Source: Planctomycetota bacterium | GTDB lineage: Bacteria; Planctomycetota; UBA1135; GCA-002686595 | DNA length: 64,000 nucleotides | NCBI GenBank assembly: GCA_029259635.1 | Contig: JAJDEU010000032.1 | Span: 1-64,000 of the forward strand | Reading direction: 5' to 3' | In this document: one piece after another, positions 7,785-15,058 of the stretch | Position numbering within the stretch: position 1 is the stretch's first letter | Layout of the letters: every line of letters starts with the position of its first letter | Made by a program: the position numbers and the translations under genes | The notes under the pieces: model-generated | What the model was told of the DNA's origin: nothing | The model's input: the letters and a program-made list of their open reading frames with translations, nothing else | Database searches by the model: none

Positions 7785-8009
7785 CTATCGGCTTGCGCCG
7801 TAACCGCGCTTACTCCTGAGGATCGTTAGGCCCCTTGGTGACACCCACTCCTCGCAGTGTCCACAGTCCATGCAAACGATTTTGTCCACGATTACGAACG
7901 TAAATAGACTGAGACGAATGAAGCTCCTGCTCCCATGACTCGACTTCGAGCCCGAGAACTTCTCGAGATGGGAACAGTCGCACTTCGGGCATTTCTTCGA
8001 CGTATTCAT
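7785..8009 (-). CDS. Zinc-ribbon cassette protein
   Basis: This 74-residue protein starts at ATG 8009 and carries CPKCDC near the N-terminus and CMDCGHC after a hydrophobic stretch. This is a C-x2-C...C-x2-C zinc ribbon. Small zinc-ribbon proteins recur three times in this array. Function unknown. Confidence 0.65.
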   Translation of the reverse strand: MNTSKKCPKCDCSHLEKFSGSKSSHGSRSFIRLSLFTFVIVDKIVCMDCGHCEEWVSPRGLTILRSKRGYGASR

Positions 8010-8040
8010 TGAGTCTCTCCGTCCGTCCAATGGGGTCGGC

Positions 8041-8072
8041 GATCAGCGGTCGGCAAGCCCAAGTGTTGCATC
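8041..8072 (-). repeat. Short attC-like site with variant core GATCAGCGG
   Basis: GATCAGCGGTCGGC and GTGTTGCATC form an imperfect hairpin in a 66-bp spacer. It carries the same variant core as at 6343, 13140, 13657 and 14528. Confidence 0.35.
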
Positions 8073-8075
8073 ACT

Positions 8076-8432
8076 TTATTCTGCGTCGCGCAGACGACGA
8101 CGCAGTTGTTTGATGAGCCCTTCAAGCCCTGGATTCTGCGCGCGAGCCTCAAGCTTCGCTATTTCCTTTTCGAGTCCGTGCTTCCGTCTCACATTTCTTA
8201 ACTGTGAGGCTTCGCGTTCCTCGATTCGCTCCTGAACCATTTGCGCGTTCAGATCCTGCCATGCCCGAACATCACGACGAGGGGGCAGCGGAATCATATA
8301 GCCGAGGTACACGCACGGAGAGCGGCACTCGGGGCACAAAATCTCCTCCTCACGCCTCTCGTCCCACGAATACTCAGCGGTTCGGCGCACGCTTTGGCGA
8401 CATTCAAAGCAAACCCAAGTTCGATTGCTCAT
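8076..8432 (-). CDS. Zinc-ribbon/coiled-coil cassette protein
   Basis: This 118-residue protein has an N-terminal zinc ribbon (CFEC at 8-11, CPEC at 33-36) and a long charged helix (VQERIEEREASQLRNVRRKHGLEKEIAKLEARA), probably coiled coil. No enzymatic motif is seen. Its stop lies at the variant attC-like site and its start is 5 bp from the strongest attC site. Confidence 0.75.
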   Translation of the reverse strand: MSNRTWVCFECRQSVRRTAEYSWDERREEEILCPECRSPCVYLGYMIPLPPRRDVRAWQDLNAQMVQERIEEREASQLRNVRRKHGLEKEIAKLEARAQNPGLEGLIKQLRRRLRDAE

Positions 8433-8437
8433 TGCAT

Positions 8438-8503
8438 GCCTAACGCCGCGGCCGATCCGCGGGGGGACGCCTCCAACCCACCAGGTGTCGCCGCGCGTTA
8501 GAC
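8438..8503 (-). repeat. attC site (strongest in window)
   Basis: GCCTAAC (8438-8444) and GTTAGAC (8497-8503) match the integron heptamers RYYYAAC and GTTRRRY. The inner arms pair (GCCGCGG against CCGCGC), and the total length is 66 bp, within the usual range of about 57-140 bp. It separates two minus-strand single-gene units, with the downstream arm beside the next gene's start. Confidence 0.75.
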
Positions 8504-8532
8504 GGAAGACTTAAATGACAAGTAAGCATCTG

Positions 8533-9024
8533 TTACTCCTCCGGATGAAATCCGGATTCACTGAGCCACCAATGTAACGCACGCATGGCGCTCGTCGCAT
8601 GCTCTCCCCAGTGAGATTCGAAGTTGAACGACCATTCCCACTGAGCCTCCGCGCTTCGCCCGGCCTCGAACTCCACAAGCCCACTGACAACATCCCTGTA
8701 GATGTCACCAATGTCGTCCGACAAAGATCCGACGCCATTTTCGGCTGGCGTCTCCAATGGATCGATCACTTCCCAGTAGAAGTCGAAAGGAAGTCCGACA
8801 CACGACGTGACTACGGTGCGCAATTCTTCGGCGGGTACTTCGTAGGCGTCATGGTCTTCGGAGCACCCGCTGCTCCACGGTTGCGGCAACGCCAGACCAG
8901 CCACATACAGCTGCGTAATCTGTTCCAGCGCCTTGCGCGCGCCAACGTGGCCTGCGCCGATTCCGTCGCGTGCCCAGTCTCGAAACTCACTTGCCTGTGC
9001 GGCGAACCTTTCTATTCCGTCCAT
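8533..9024 (-). CDS. DUF5063-like protein
   Basis: This protein of about 163 residues, starting at ATG 9024 (MDGIERFAAQASEFRDWARDG), is a mostly helical acidic protein with a FDFYWEVIDPLE segment and the conserved ending FNFESHWGEHATSAMRALHWWL typical of DUF5063. Function unknown. It overlaps the end of a small upstream ORF by 13 bp, which suggests translational coupling. Confidence 0.78.
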   Translation of the reverse strand: MDGIERFAAQASEFRDWARDGIGAGHVGARKALEQITQLYVAGLALPQPWSSGCSEDHDAYEVPAEELRTVVTSCVGLPFDFYWEVIDPLETPAENGVGSLSDDIGDIYRDVVSGLVEFEAGRSAEAQWEWSFNFESHWGEHATSAMRALHWWLSESGFHPEE

Positions 9025-9125
9025 GCGGTGCTGCTCTCCCCCCAACCGTAATTCGGATCATCGACGACAGTAATACGGTCCTCCATCTGCATCAGCTTTT
9101 TGGGCATCGGACGAATATTGGACAT
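9012..9125 (-). CDS. 37-residue ORF coupled to the DUF5063 gene
   Basis: A short ORF beginning MSNIRPMPKKLMQMEDRITVVDD lies immediately upstream of, and overlapping, the DUF5063 gene. It has a good ribosome-binding sequence (GAGGA directly before ATG). Its stop lies 10 bp inside the next gene. It is either a leader peptide or a small cassette protein; no homology is recognised. Confidence 0.5.
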   Translation of the reverse strand: MSNIRPMPKKLMQMEDRITVVDDPNYGWGESSTAWTE

Positions 9126-9442
9126 TCCTCGGAAGTTGCTGCGGTCATCAGTTCAGCTCAGCACAGATCAGAGCAACGCAGCCGCTGGGCAGGTATCTCA
9201 CCTTTCAAGCGCTTCGAAGAACTGGTCCGTTTAGGATCGAATCGCTTTTACATGCGTTTTGAATGTTACGAAGCATTTGAAATCGCCACGCCGCCGATTC
9301 ACGGAACTTGTCAACGCCCCCCCACCGCCCAGTCAACCTCGCATCTCCACTTGACAACAATGCCACCGGCACGAATGCTCGGAAGGGCTCGTTAGGCGCT
9401 CGGCTTCGGCTCGCTCCTTCACACGTCTAACATGCCGACGCG
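9126..9442. other. AT-richer noncoding stretch ending at array/chromosome junction
   Basis: No convincing gene is present. At the right end, GTTAGGC (9391-9397) and GTCTAAC (9425-9431) are both perfect integron heptamers, 27 bp apart in outward order, just before a high-GC plus-strand gene. This is the best candidate for the array boundary. A possible arm for GTTAGGC starts near 9308 (GTCAACGCC). Confidence 0.5.
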
Positions 9443-11752
9443 ATGACCCTCTTTCCGAACAGCTTGGTGTGGTTCTCTCTACTGATGAGCTGGGCGGGAA
9501 ATCTCGGCATCACGTCCGCCCTCCTATTGGGCCTCCGGAATGGGGAAATTGCACCGCCCCCCATCGCGAACCCGGATGCGCCTCAAGCCGCCGAGCGCCC
9601 GACGCCCGAAACGCCGGTCATTCTGATCGTCATCGACACCTTGCGCGCCGACCACCTCGGCACGTACGGGTACCCGCTCGACACGAGTCCGATCATTGAC
9701 GAGTTCGCGGCACACGCCACCGTCTTCGAGAACAACTCGACTCAGGTCAACGTTACGCATTCTTCGCTGACGTCGATCCTGACCGGACTTTACGCTCGAA
9801 CCCATCGTCGCTACACGCCGATATCGACGGTTGCGGAACTTCGGGGCGTCAAAGAGTTCCTCGTGTTGCCCGAGCTGTTCTCGAACCTGAACTACCACAC
9901 ACTTGGAATCGTCAGTCACCCGGCTTGGCTGACGAACGGATCGTCACCGATACAACGCGGGTGGAGCGGGTTCTCGCTGATCGACGAGAGCGCGAACTCC
10001 GGCCGCCGCAGAAGGCTCGCCAACGGAAGACATACGAACGAGCGCGCGTTCGGCTTGCTGTCGAACTACGCCGAGCACCACAGAGGCGATCCGCTCTTTC
10101 TCTGGGCACATTACTTCGATCCGCATACCGATCTGAAGAGCTTGGGCTACAACGCGCCGCCCGAGACTCGCAATCTCTTCCTGAAACACCATCTTGCGCA
10201 GTTTGGGCTCGGGGCTTTCGAAGCGCGATTGCGTCCGCTCGATCCGCTCCGCCGCGAAGGGTGGATACCGAAAAACACCGAAGGTGAAGAGCGCGATCAA
10301 CTGCGTTTGGCGAACGGCCGCTCTTTGTATGACGCGAAAATCCGCTCGTGCGATGGGCACGTCGGAAAGATGTTCGAGCGGCTGCGCGAGATGGATCTGT
10401 TCGACCGCGCGCTCATCATTGTGATGGCGGACCACGGCGAAAACATGGAAGCCGAAAGTTCGATGCGCGGCAAGATCATGTTCACGCATCGCCGCCTCTT
10501 CCAAGGCGTCACTCGAACGCCGCTCATCGTCAAGCTGCCTGGTCAAACGACGGGAAAGCGCGTCGCATCGATTACGCAAAACATCGACGTCTTTCCGACG
10601 ATCCTCGAAGCCCTCGGTCTTCCCATCCCCCCACAAGCCGAGGGCAAGAGCCTGCTCCCACTCTGGGAAGACCCTTCGATCGCGATCCACAAGAGTGTCT
10701 ACATCGAATCATCGGATCACACCGAGCGCGCGGTCGAGACGAAGGCCGTCAAGTACATCGAGCCGGGCAATGGGCTCGCGCCGCTGGCGTTCCGGTTGGA
10801 CGAAGATCCCGGCGAGATGGAGAACGTCGCTCTGACTCTCGATCCCGAGTGGGCGGCTGGCGCGCACAAGGCCCTGTTGAAGTTCGCACCCAATCCGAAA
10901 CTTCACATCAGGTTCGAGCCCGAATCCGAACCCTATCGATTGACGTTCGAGGTCGCGTTGACCGACGCCGAGTTCAAGGACTTCGAGGGCTCCGCGAACG
11001 CCATCACTTCCGAGGACGGGCGACGCATCTCGTGGTCCGGCGTGGTCGAAAGCGCTGCCGTCGAGTTCGCGTTCCAGCGCAGCCACGGCAAGACCGCGAC
11101 CCATTGGAACATTTCGCGCGACGATATCGATCGCGTCGGTTCGCGCGTCTTCGTTGGGAGTCGAAAGCTCTGGAACAGCGGCGCCTTCCCCGTCTACTCG
11201 GCGACGGACGGCCAAGCTCCCGAAGACCCGCGACTCCGCCTGACCTTCGAACCGTCCGAAGATCTCTTCACTGCGGCCGTACAACTCGCCGATCCCAGCC
11301 GGCTCGACTTGATCCTGCACGCGGCTCGACCGACTCACCTATTCGAGCTTGAAATCCAGACTCAATCCGGTTTCGACAGTGAGCAAGTGGAGCGCGGTCG
11401 TTCTCAACGGTTCCGCGCCAAGAGCTCGAGTTCTGCAGCCGTCGCCGCGCGCATCAAACCAACGGGTACAGAGTTGCGCGCTCTGTGCCGCATCAACGGA
11501 GCCTGGCCCGATCCACGATCCGTTGCGCTCAACGGCCATGCCGTGAATTCGGACGGCGTTCACTTCGTCTTCCCCCCGCCGCCGATGCGCGAGCTTCACA
11601 ACGCGCTGCAATCCTACGATCACAGCGCCGCGCCCGTGCCCGGAAGAATCACCGTCTGGGAGTCGGGCTTCGCAGCGGAAACCGAGATCGATACGAGCGA
11701 GATGGACGAAGACACCATCGAAGGTCTGCGCGCGCTCGGGTACGTGAAGTAG
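9443..11752 (+). CDS. Alkaline-phosphatase-fold/sulfatase-like hydrolase with C-terminal extension
   Basis: This 769-residue protein has an N-terminal hydrophobic segment (8-28), so it is probably membrane-anchored or exported. It then has a sulfatase/alkaline-phosphatase-superfamily domain (about 55-470) with IVIDTLRADHLGTYGY metal-binding start, nucleophile region VNVTHSSLTSILTG, FDPHTD, and MADHGEN. The nucleophile is Thr, not the Cys/Ser needed for formylglycine, so it is unlikely to be a classical sulfatase and is more like phosphodiester/phosphonate hydrolases. The last ~300 residues are an unrecognised beta-rich region ending GLRALGYVK, a terminal motif common in planctomycete homologues. 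It stands between the two cassette arrays. Confidence 0.85.
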   Translation: MTLFPNSLVWFSLLMSWAGNLGITSALLLGLRNGEIAPPPIANPDAPQAAERPTPETPVILIVIDTLRADHLGTYGYPLDTSPIIDEFAAHATVFENNSTQVNVTHSSLTSILTGLYARTHRRYTPISTVAELRGVKEFLVLPELFSNLNYHTLGIVSHPAWLTNGSSPIQRGWSGFSLIDESANSGRRRRLANGRHTNERAFGLLSNYAEHHRGDPLFLWAHYFDPHTDLKSLGYNAPPETRNLFLKHHLAQFGLGAFEARLRPLDPLRREGWIPKNTEGEERDQLRLANGRSLYDAKIRSCDGHVGKMFERLREMDLFDRALIIVMADHGENMEAESSMRGKIMFTHRRLFQGVTRTPLIVKLPGQTTGKRVASITQNIDVFPTILEALGLPIPPQAEGKSLLPLWEDPSIAIHKSVYIESSDHTERAVETKAVKYIEPGNGLAPLAFRLDEDPGEMENVALTLDPEWAAGAHKALLKFAPNPKLHIRFEPESEPYRLTFEVALTDAEFKDFEGSANAITSEDGRRISWSGVVESAAVEFAFQRSHGKTATHWNISRDDIDRVGSRVFVGSRKLWNSGAFPVYSATDGQAPEDPRLRLTFEPSEDLFTAAVQLADPSRLDLILHAARPTHLFELEIQTQSGFDSEQVERGRSQRFRAKSSSSAAVAARIKPTGTELRALCRINGAWPDPRSVALNGHAVNSDGVHFVFPPPPMRELHNALQSYDHSAAPVPGRITVWESGFAAETEIDTSEMDEDTIEGLRALGYVK

Positions 11753-11835
11753 TCGAGCGACGGCGGCCCGTCCGAGGACCTAGCTCCGCCCTTGACCGAA
11801 CGGAGCGTTTGAAGTGCGACGCAGTTGCGCTCGAC

Positions 11836-12615
11836 TCAACCCGGTACCAGCGCAAAGTACGCACCCACCGGATCCTGAATCACGGCAAACGCGTACTCCC
11901 CGTCGTCCCCTTGCGTCGCCTTGATGACCTTACCGCCTTCCTCTTCCACGCGACGGACACTTTCGGCGAGGTCGCCAACGGGAAGGTAGATCAACCAGAC
12001 GGGCGGCAGATCCGAATTCACCCCGCGCGCATGACAGACTCCCCCCGCCGATTTTCCATCACCGCCCAACATGCTGAAGTCGGCGTAGCGCTCGCCCTCA
12101 TTCTCCATCTCGACATCCTCGACTGACCAGCCAACGACCTGGCTATAGAAGTCACGAGTTGCCGAAGCGTCGGGAACCGTCAGGTCGAGCCAAGAGATTG
12201 AGCCCACGCGCGCCGCGCCGTCCGTCGACGGGATCGCGTCCGGTGGGACAACTGGGATGATCCCGAACGCAGCGTCGTTCGGGTCGAGCAGCACCGCCCA
12301 CTGGCTGTTCCCCTCGTCGTCTTTGCCGTGCATGAGCTCGCTCCCGCCCAGCTCGACCGCACGCTTCGCACTGGCTGCGACATCGGCGACCTGAATGTGC
12401 GGCATCCATTGGAGCGGTAGGTGATCGTATTCCGCGATGCGCTCGCCTAAGCCGACGACCGGCATGCCCAGGTTGTTCATCAGATCTTCGCGCCAAAACG
12501 GGTCCTCGCCCGTGGTGAGTACGCGTGAGTAGAAGCGCACTTCCCGTTCGTGTTCGGGAACGGCGATGTCGGCGCTGAGGATTCCGCCGACGCGCGGGAG
12601 AAAGGGGTCACTCAT
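11836..12615 (-). CDS. VOC (glyoxalase/extradiol dioxygenase-fold) protein
   Basis: This 259-residue protein has two VOC modules, roughly 8-130 and 135-258. Cues are ILSADIAVPEHEREVRFYSRVL, HIQVADVAASAKRAVELGG, WLDLTVPDASATRDFYSQVVGW and AVIQDPVGAYFALVPG. This is the tandem 'VOC family' type that often resembles CFP-30B/bleomycin-resistance-like proteins. Metal ligands and substrate cannot be fixed. Confidence 0.88.
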   Translation of the reverse strand: MSDPFLPRVGGILSADIAVPEHEREVRFYSRVLTTGEDPFWREDLMNNLGMPVVGLGERIAEYDHLPLQWMPHIQVADVAASAKRAVELGGSELMHGKDDEGNSQWAVLLDPNDAAFGIIPVVPPDAIPSTDGAARVGSISWLDLTVPDASATRDFYSQVVGWSVEDVEMENEGERYADFSMLGGDGKSAGGVCHARGVNSDLPPVWLIYLPVGDLAESVRRVEEEGGKVIKATQGDDGEYAFAVIQDPVGAYFALVPG

Positions 12616-12658
12616 GGTTGGTTTGACGTGGGTTGGCGCGGGATGGGGTGGTTGCGCC

Positions 12659-12824
12659 CCGAATTGGGACTTGAGGAATCGGTGCGGATTATACGCGGCC
12701 GGATTAGCGCCGGAGATCCATGCCCCCTGCGCGGAGGAGCGCTCGAACGCGTGAGCGAATGATCAAGCTCGTGACTAGCCGAGCTCTCTAGGAAGTTGGC
12801 GTTCCGATTCGATCCGCCAATCAC
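12659..12824 (-). pseudogene. Decayed 3' fragment of a GNAT acetyltransferase gene
   Basis: This block is collinear with the 3' end plus ~60 bp downstream of the intact GNAT gene at 16617. The shared landmarks CCGAATTGGGA and GCGCCGGAGATC are 48 bp apart in both places. The minus-strand reading RNANFLESSASHELDHSLTRSS aligns with QNADFFKGQSSHEFFYSLARSD of the intact protein. Only ~35 codons remain, the stop is lost, and it is cut off where the second cassette array begins. It is an old duplicate truncated at the array border. Confidence 0.75.
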
Positions 12825-12836
12825 ACGAACTAGAAC

Positions 12837-13118
12837 TCATACGAGCACACCCCCAGCGAAAAAGAGGGCGATCGCGCTAACAATAAATACCACGATAAGC
12901 CTCGGCCAGAGTGATCGATGAATCCACGCCTCGGGATTCCGGCGAGCGTGCGACGCAAGCGCCGCGGCGACCGAGATCAGTCCAACAATGACACCAACCA
13001 GGTACGGCCAAACTCGATCAAACAATGAGCCGCCGTCTACGACAGGAATGAAAAGCGAAAGCCCCAACGCCACCAAAGCGAGGAGCGCCATCCCGATCAA
13101 CATTGCGGCTATATGCAT
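12837..13118 (-). CDS. Small three-helix membrane protein (cassette)
   Basis: This 93-residue protein has three hydrophobic segments, near 5-25, 36-54 and 72-93, and no signal motif. It is the first gene of the second cassette run, its stop only a few bases from the GNAT remnant. Function unknown. Confidence 0.65.
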   Translation of the reverse strand: MHIAAMLIGMALLALVALGLSLFIPVVDGGSLFDRVWPYLVGVIVGLISVAAALASHARRNPEAWIHRSLWPRLIVVFIVSAIALFFAGGVLV

Positions 13119-13139
13119 GGTCGGACTAACGGTGTTGTC

Positions 13140-13202
13140 GATTAGCGGTAGGACGAAGTTCCGCCAGACGCATGGGCAGATTCAACAGGGTAGTAGATCC
13201 AA
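13140..13202 (-). repeat. attC-like spacer with variant core GATTAGCGG
   Basis: An ACTAACGG half-site (13125-13132) is followed by GATTAGCGGTAGG (13140-13152). The distal arm is unclear, with GATTCAAC at about 13181-13188. Its position right after a gene start and before the next gene stop fits a cassette boundary. Confidence 0.35.
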
Positions 13203-13391
13203 TCACAGCTGCCCTCCGATCGAAAGGTGGAACGAAATTCCAAACCACAAGATGAGCCCAGCTAAGACAATCACGTCCCCAGCGCTCACGAGAAGAGAGA
13301 GTCCGATGCGAGTTCGGTACTCAGCGGTCAGCCGAATGCAGATCCCTCGCATCGCCTTGTCAGGTTCTCGGGCCGGAATCAAGCGAAACAT
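13203..13391 (-). CDS. Small membrane protein overlapping the preceding cassette gene
   Basis: This 62-residue ORF (MFRLIPAREPDKAMRG) has one hydrophobic segment near residues 32-52. It starts 32 bp before the upstream gene ends, which suggests a two-gene cassette. No function is recognised. Confidence 0.45.
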   Translation of the reverse strand: MFRLIPAREPDKAMRGICIRLTAEYRTRIGLSLLVSAGDVIVLAGLILWFGISFHLSIGGQL

Positions 13392-13659
13392 CTATCTTGG
13401 AGAGCTTGGTTGCAACGCTTTCGAGGTGCTTGGAATCTTTGTCGAAATCGTTCGCTGCCAAGTGGCCGGCGAGCTCCTCGACGGAGGCGCTCCTAGCAAG
13501 CAACTTGTAGAGACCACCGATACAACTGTCGTATTCGTCGCGCGGCACTCCAAACCCGATGGGATTCCAGTCCGCCCAAAGGACTTGCCGAATCTCGTCT
13601 TGAATCTCACGTGCTCTGCGATTGCGTGCGTCCACGGTCAACCTATCGGTTTTGGCCAT
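13360..13659 (-). CDS. Conserved integron-cassette protein ('DEYDSxxxGxYxLL' type)
   Basis: This 99-residue protein has the pattern EIRQVLWADWNPIG followed by PRDEYDSCIGGLYKLLARSASVEELAGHL. From general knowledge this small family is abundant in integron cassettes and has no known function. Its start codon is overlapped by the variant core CATCAGCGG. It is one of the better markers that this region is a cassette array. Confidence 0.82.
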   Translation of the reverse strand: MAKTDRLTVDARNRRAREIQDEIRQVLWADWNPIGFGVPRDEYDSCIGGLYKLLARSASVEELAGHLAANDFDKDSKHLESVATKLSKIDVSLDSGPRT

Positions 13660-13703
13660 CAGCGGGCGAGCGAAGGCCGACCCGTAGCATCGCCTTGATA
13701 GGC
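13657..13703 (-). repeat. attC-like site with variant core CATCAGCGG
   Basis: Arms ATCAGCGGGCGA and TCGCCTTGAT pair well around a GC-rich middle. The core reads GCTGATG on the minus strand rather than GTTRRRY and overlaps the start codon of the gene at 13360. Confidence 0.45.
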
Positions 13704-13719
13704 GTCGAGCACTTGAAGA

Positions 13720-14088
13720 TCAAGAAATCCACGTTGCTTTGTGAGACACGCGCCACGTAAACCCAAACACCCAGACGAACACGGACGTCCCACCGTGCCC
13801 TGCCAGCAGTCCGTTGGTAGTCCCTTCTTCCACGATTACGACGAATGGGGCGGGCGAGTGTGCTCCCGCAAAATATCTGGGATAGGGATACAACTCCCCT
13901 TCAGCCATGTCGGAAGCATCTAACGCCATCCACTCCTTGATCGAGGCGGTACTAGGAGCACGACCTCCATTTGCAGTGATAAGCCGCTGCATTACTTCGT
14001 CACCCACCTGGCGCGAACCAACCAACTCCGTGATCAACCAGATGGCGGCGTAACCCGCAAGTCCAACTACGATCGCTCTTAGCTTCAT
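13720..14088 (-). CDS. Two-helix membrane protein of cassette type
   Basis: This 122-residue protein begins with a hydrophobic helix (MKLRAIVVGLAGYAAIWLI), has a soluble middle with YPYPRYFAGAHSPAPFVVIVEEG, and a second hydrophobic segment near the end (GTSVFVWVFGFTW). Function unknown. It is directly preceded, on its own strand, by a good attC site. Confidence 0.65.
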   Translation of the reverse strand: MKLRAIVVGLAGYAAIWLITELVGSRQVGDEVMQRLITANGGRAPSTASIKEWMALDASDMAEGELYPYPRYFAGAHSPAPFVVIVEEGTTNGLLAGHGGTSVFVWVFGFTWRVSHKATWIS

Positions 14089-14093
14089 TCCCC

Positions 14094-14157
14094 GTCTAAC
14101 GGCTTGGTAGTTTAGAGGTTCAGAGGTGAGACCTTCAGCTGCGAGCGCGCGTTAGCT
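14094..14157 (-). repeat. attC site
   Basis: GTCTAAC (14094-14100) fits the integron core. The distal arm GCGCGCGTTAGCT (14145-14157) is close to consensus, and the length is 64 bp. The stop codon of the next gene (14152-14154) lies inside the distal heptamer, a common arrangement in cassettes. Confidence 0.65.
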
Positions 14158-14499
14158 CGCGATAGGCTTCGTCACAACGACGACGCCACAGGCGAGCAGC
14201 AGCCCAGCCACGCTCGTGAGGACGGACGACCAAGGGAGAGCGGCAGTCATCCCGCATGCCCCAAGACCGACACTGCTCGCTATGGCCCACCACACGAACG
14301 ATTTGCTAGCCCAGGGACGACGCATGACCAATGCGCTACCACACAACACGCCCCACACGAGGAACGGCAGTGCGAGACCAAGAATGCTCCAACTCGCACC
14401 GTGATTGCCGCTGAGCACGTAGATCAACAGCACGCCCGTTCCTACTACGCTCACGAAGCAGACGGCGACTCCGACCGCGGGTGATAGGAACGCTCTCAT
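14152..14499 (-). CDS. Four-helix small membrane protein (cassette)
   Basis: This 115-residue, almost wholly hydrophobic protein has four predicted helices (about 5-28, 36-56, 66-86 and 92-112). Its stop is embedded in an attC arm. No motif was recognised. Confidence 0.65.
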   Translation of the reverse strand: MRAFLSPAVGVAVCFVSVVGTGVLLIYVLSGNHGASWSILGLALPFLVWGVLCGSALVMRRPWASKSFVWWAIASSVGLGACGMTAALPWSSVLTSVAGLLLACGVVVVTKPIAS

Positions 14500-14527
14500 T
14501 GCATGGCATCAAGCAGGCGTCATTGCT

Positions 14528-14577
14528 GATCAGCGGCGGTCGCGAAGCGGCCGTGCGTCTGCACCGGCCCGTTAGGC
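14528..14577 (-). repeat. attC site, variant core and consensus distal heptamer
   Basis: The distal heptamer GTTAGGC (14571-14577) is perfect. The core end is GATCAGCGGCGGT, and it pairs with the distal arm ACCGGCCCGTTAGGC at the CGG...CCG blocks. The next gene's stop (14572-14574) lies in the distal heptamer. Confidence 0.55.
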
Positions 14578-14763
14578 CGTCTCCTCATTTCCGTTCTTTC
14601 TATTCGCCATTTTCACCGTTGCCCAAGCGACTTCCTCATGTGCGCGCATGGCCCTCCAACCCACAACCATCCAGAAGATCGTGCTTGCTAGACCGAAGAG
14701 CCCCGCGAGAACTGCGAGGAAGGCGATTCCACCGCCGCGGCTGTCAATAGTTTGAAACTGCAT
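14572..14763 (-). CDS. Single-helix small membrane protein (cassette)
   Basis: This 63-residue protein has one hydrophobic helix near residues 12-35 (FLAVLAGLFGLASTIFWMVVGW) and a charged C-terminus. Its stop codon is TAA inside GTTAGGC. Function unknown. Confidence 0.6.
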   Translation of the reverse strand: MQFQTIDSRGGGIAFLAVLAGLFGLASTIFWMVVGWRAMRAHEEVAWATVKMANRKNGNEETA

Positions 14764-14783
14764 CTAGTTTTCCATTTATACCT

Positions 14784-15058
14784 GTCTAACGACCGGCTCA
14801 TGCTTGCACAGCACGTCCACTCGTTCCCCACTCGTACCTGATCACCCCGGAGACGTATTCGCCAGAATCAAACCGCTGTTAAAAAACCGACGAGCCTGGA
14901 TGCCCTGAGAAGGTTGGCCCGGAGTCGAAATCATACAGCGGATACCCAATGCTAATGCCAATCAGCGGCTGGCCGAAAGTCGCCTGTCGCGTCTGCTTGG
15001 TAGCCCGCCTCATCGAACAGAGAACCTAGCTGCGCGTCCCTATCCCATTCGCCACATC
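14784..15058 (-). other. 275-bp unit without an intact gene (ORF-less or decayed cassette)
   Basis: It starts with a consensus core GTCTAAC (14784-14790). GCACAGCACGTCCACTCGT at 14806-14824 recurs, with one change, at 16127-16145 in the nonsense-broken cassette gene. Reading the minus strand gives a protein-like stretch interrupted by TAA. The variant core AATCAGCGG occurs at about 14961-14969. It may be the end of a decayed gene plus an attC site. Confidence 0.4.

Noticed and set aside
8511..8738. Second open frame inside the DUF5063 gene on the same strand
   Set aside because: Overlaps the better-supported frame completely and has no motif.
14784..15058. Decayed gene read as a full pseudogene (protein-like minus-strand stretch with one TAA)
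   Set aside because: The stretch is short and overlaps a candidate core AATCAGCGG, so coding and attC readings cannot be separated; kept only as an ORF-less unit.
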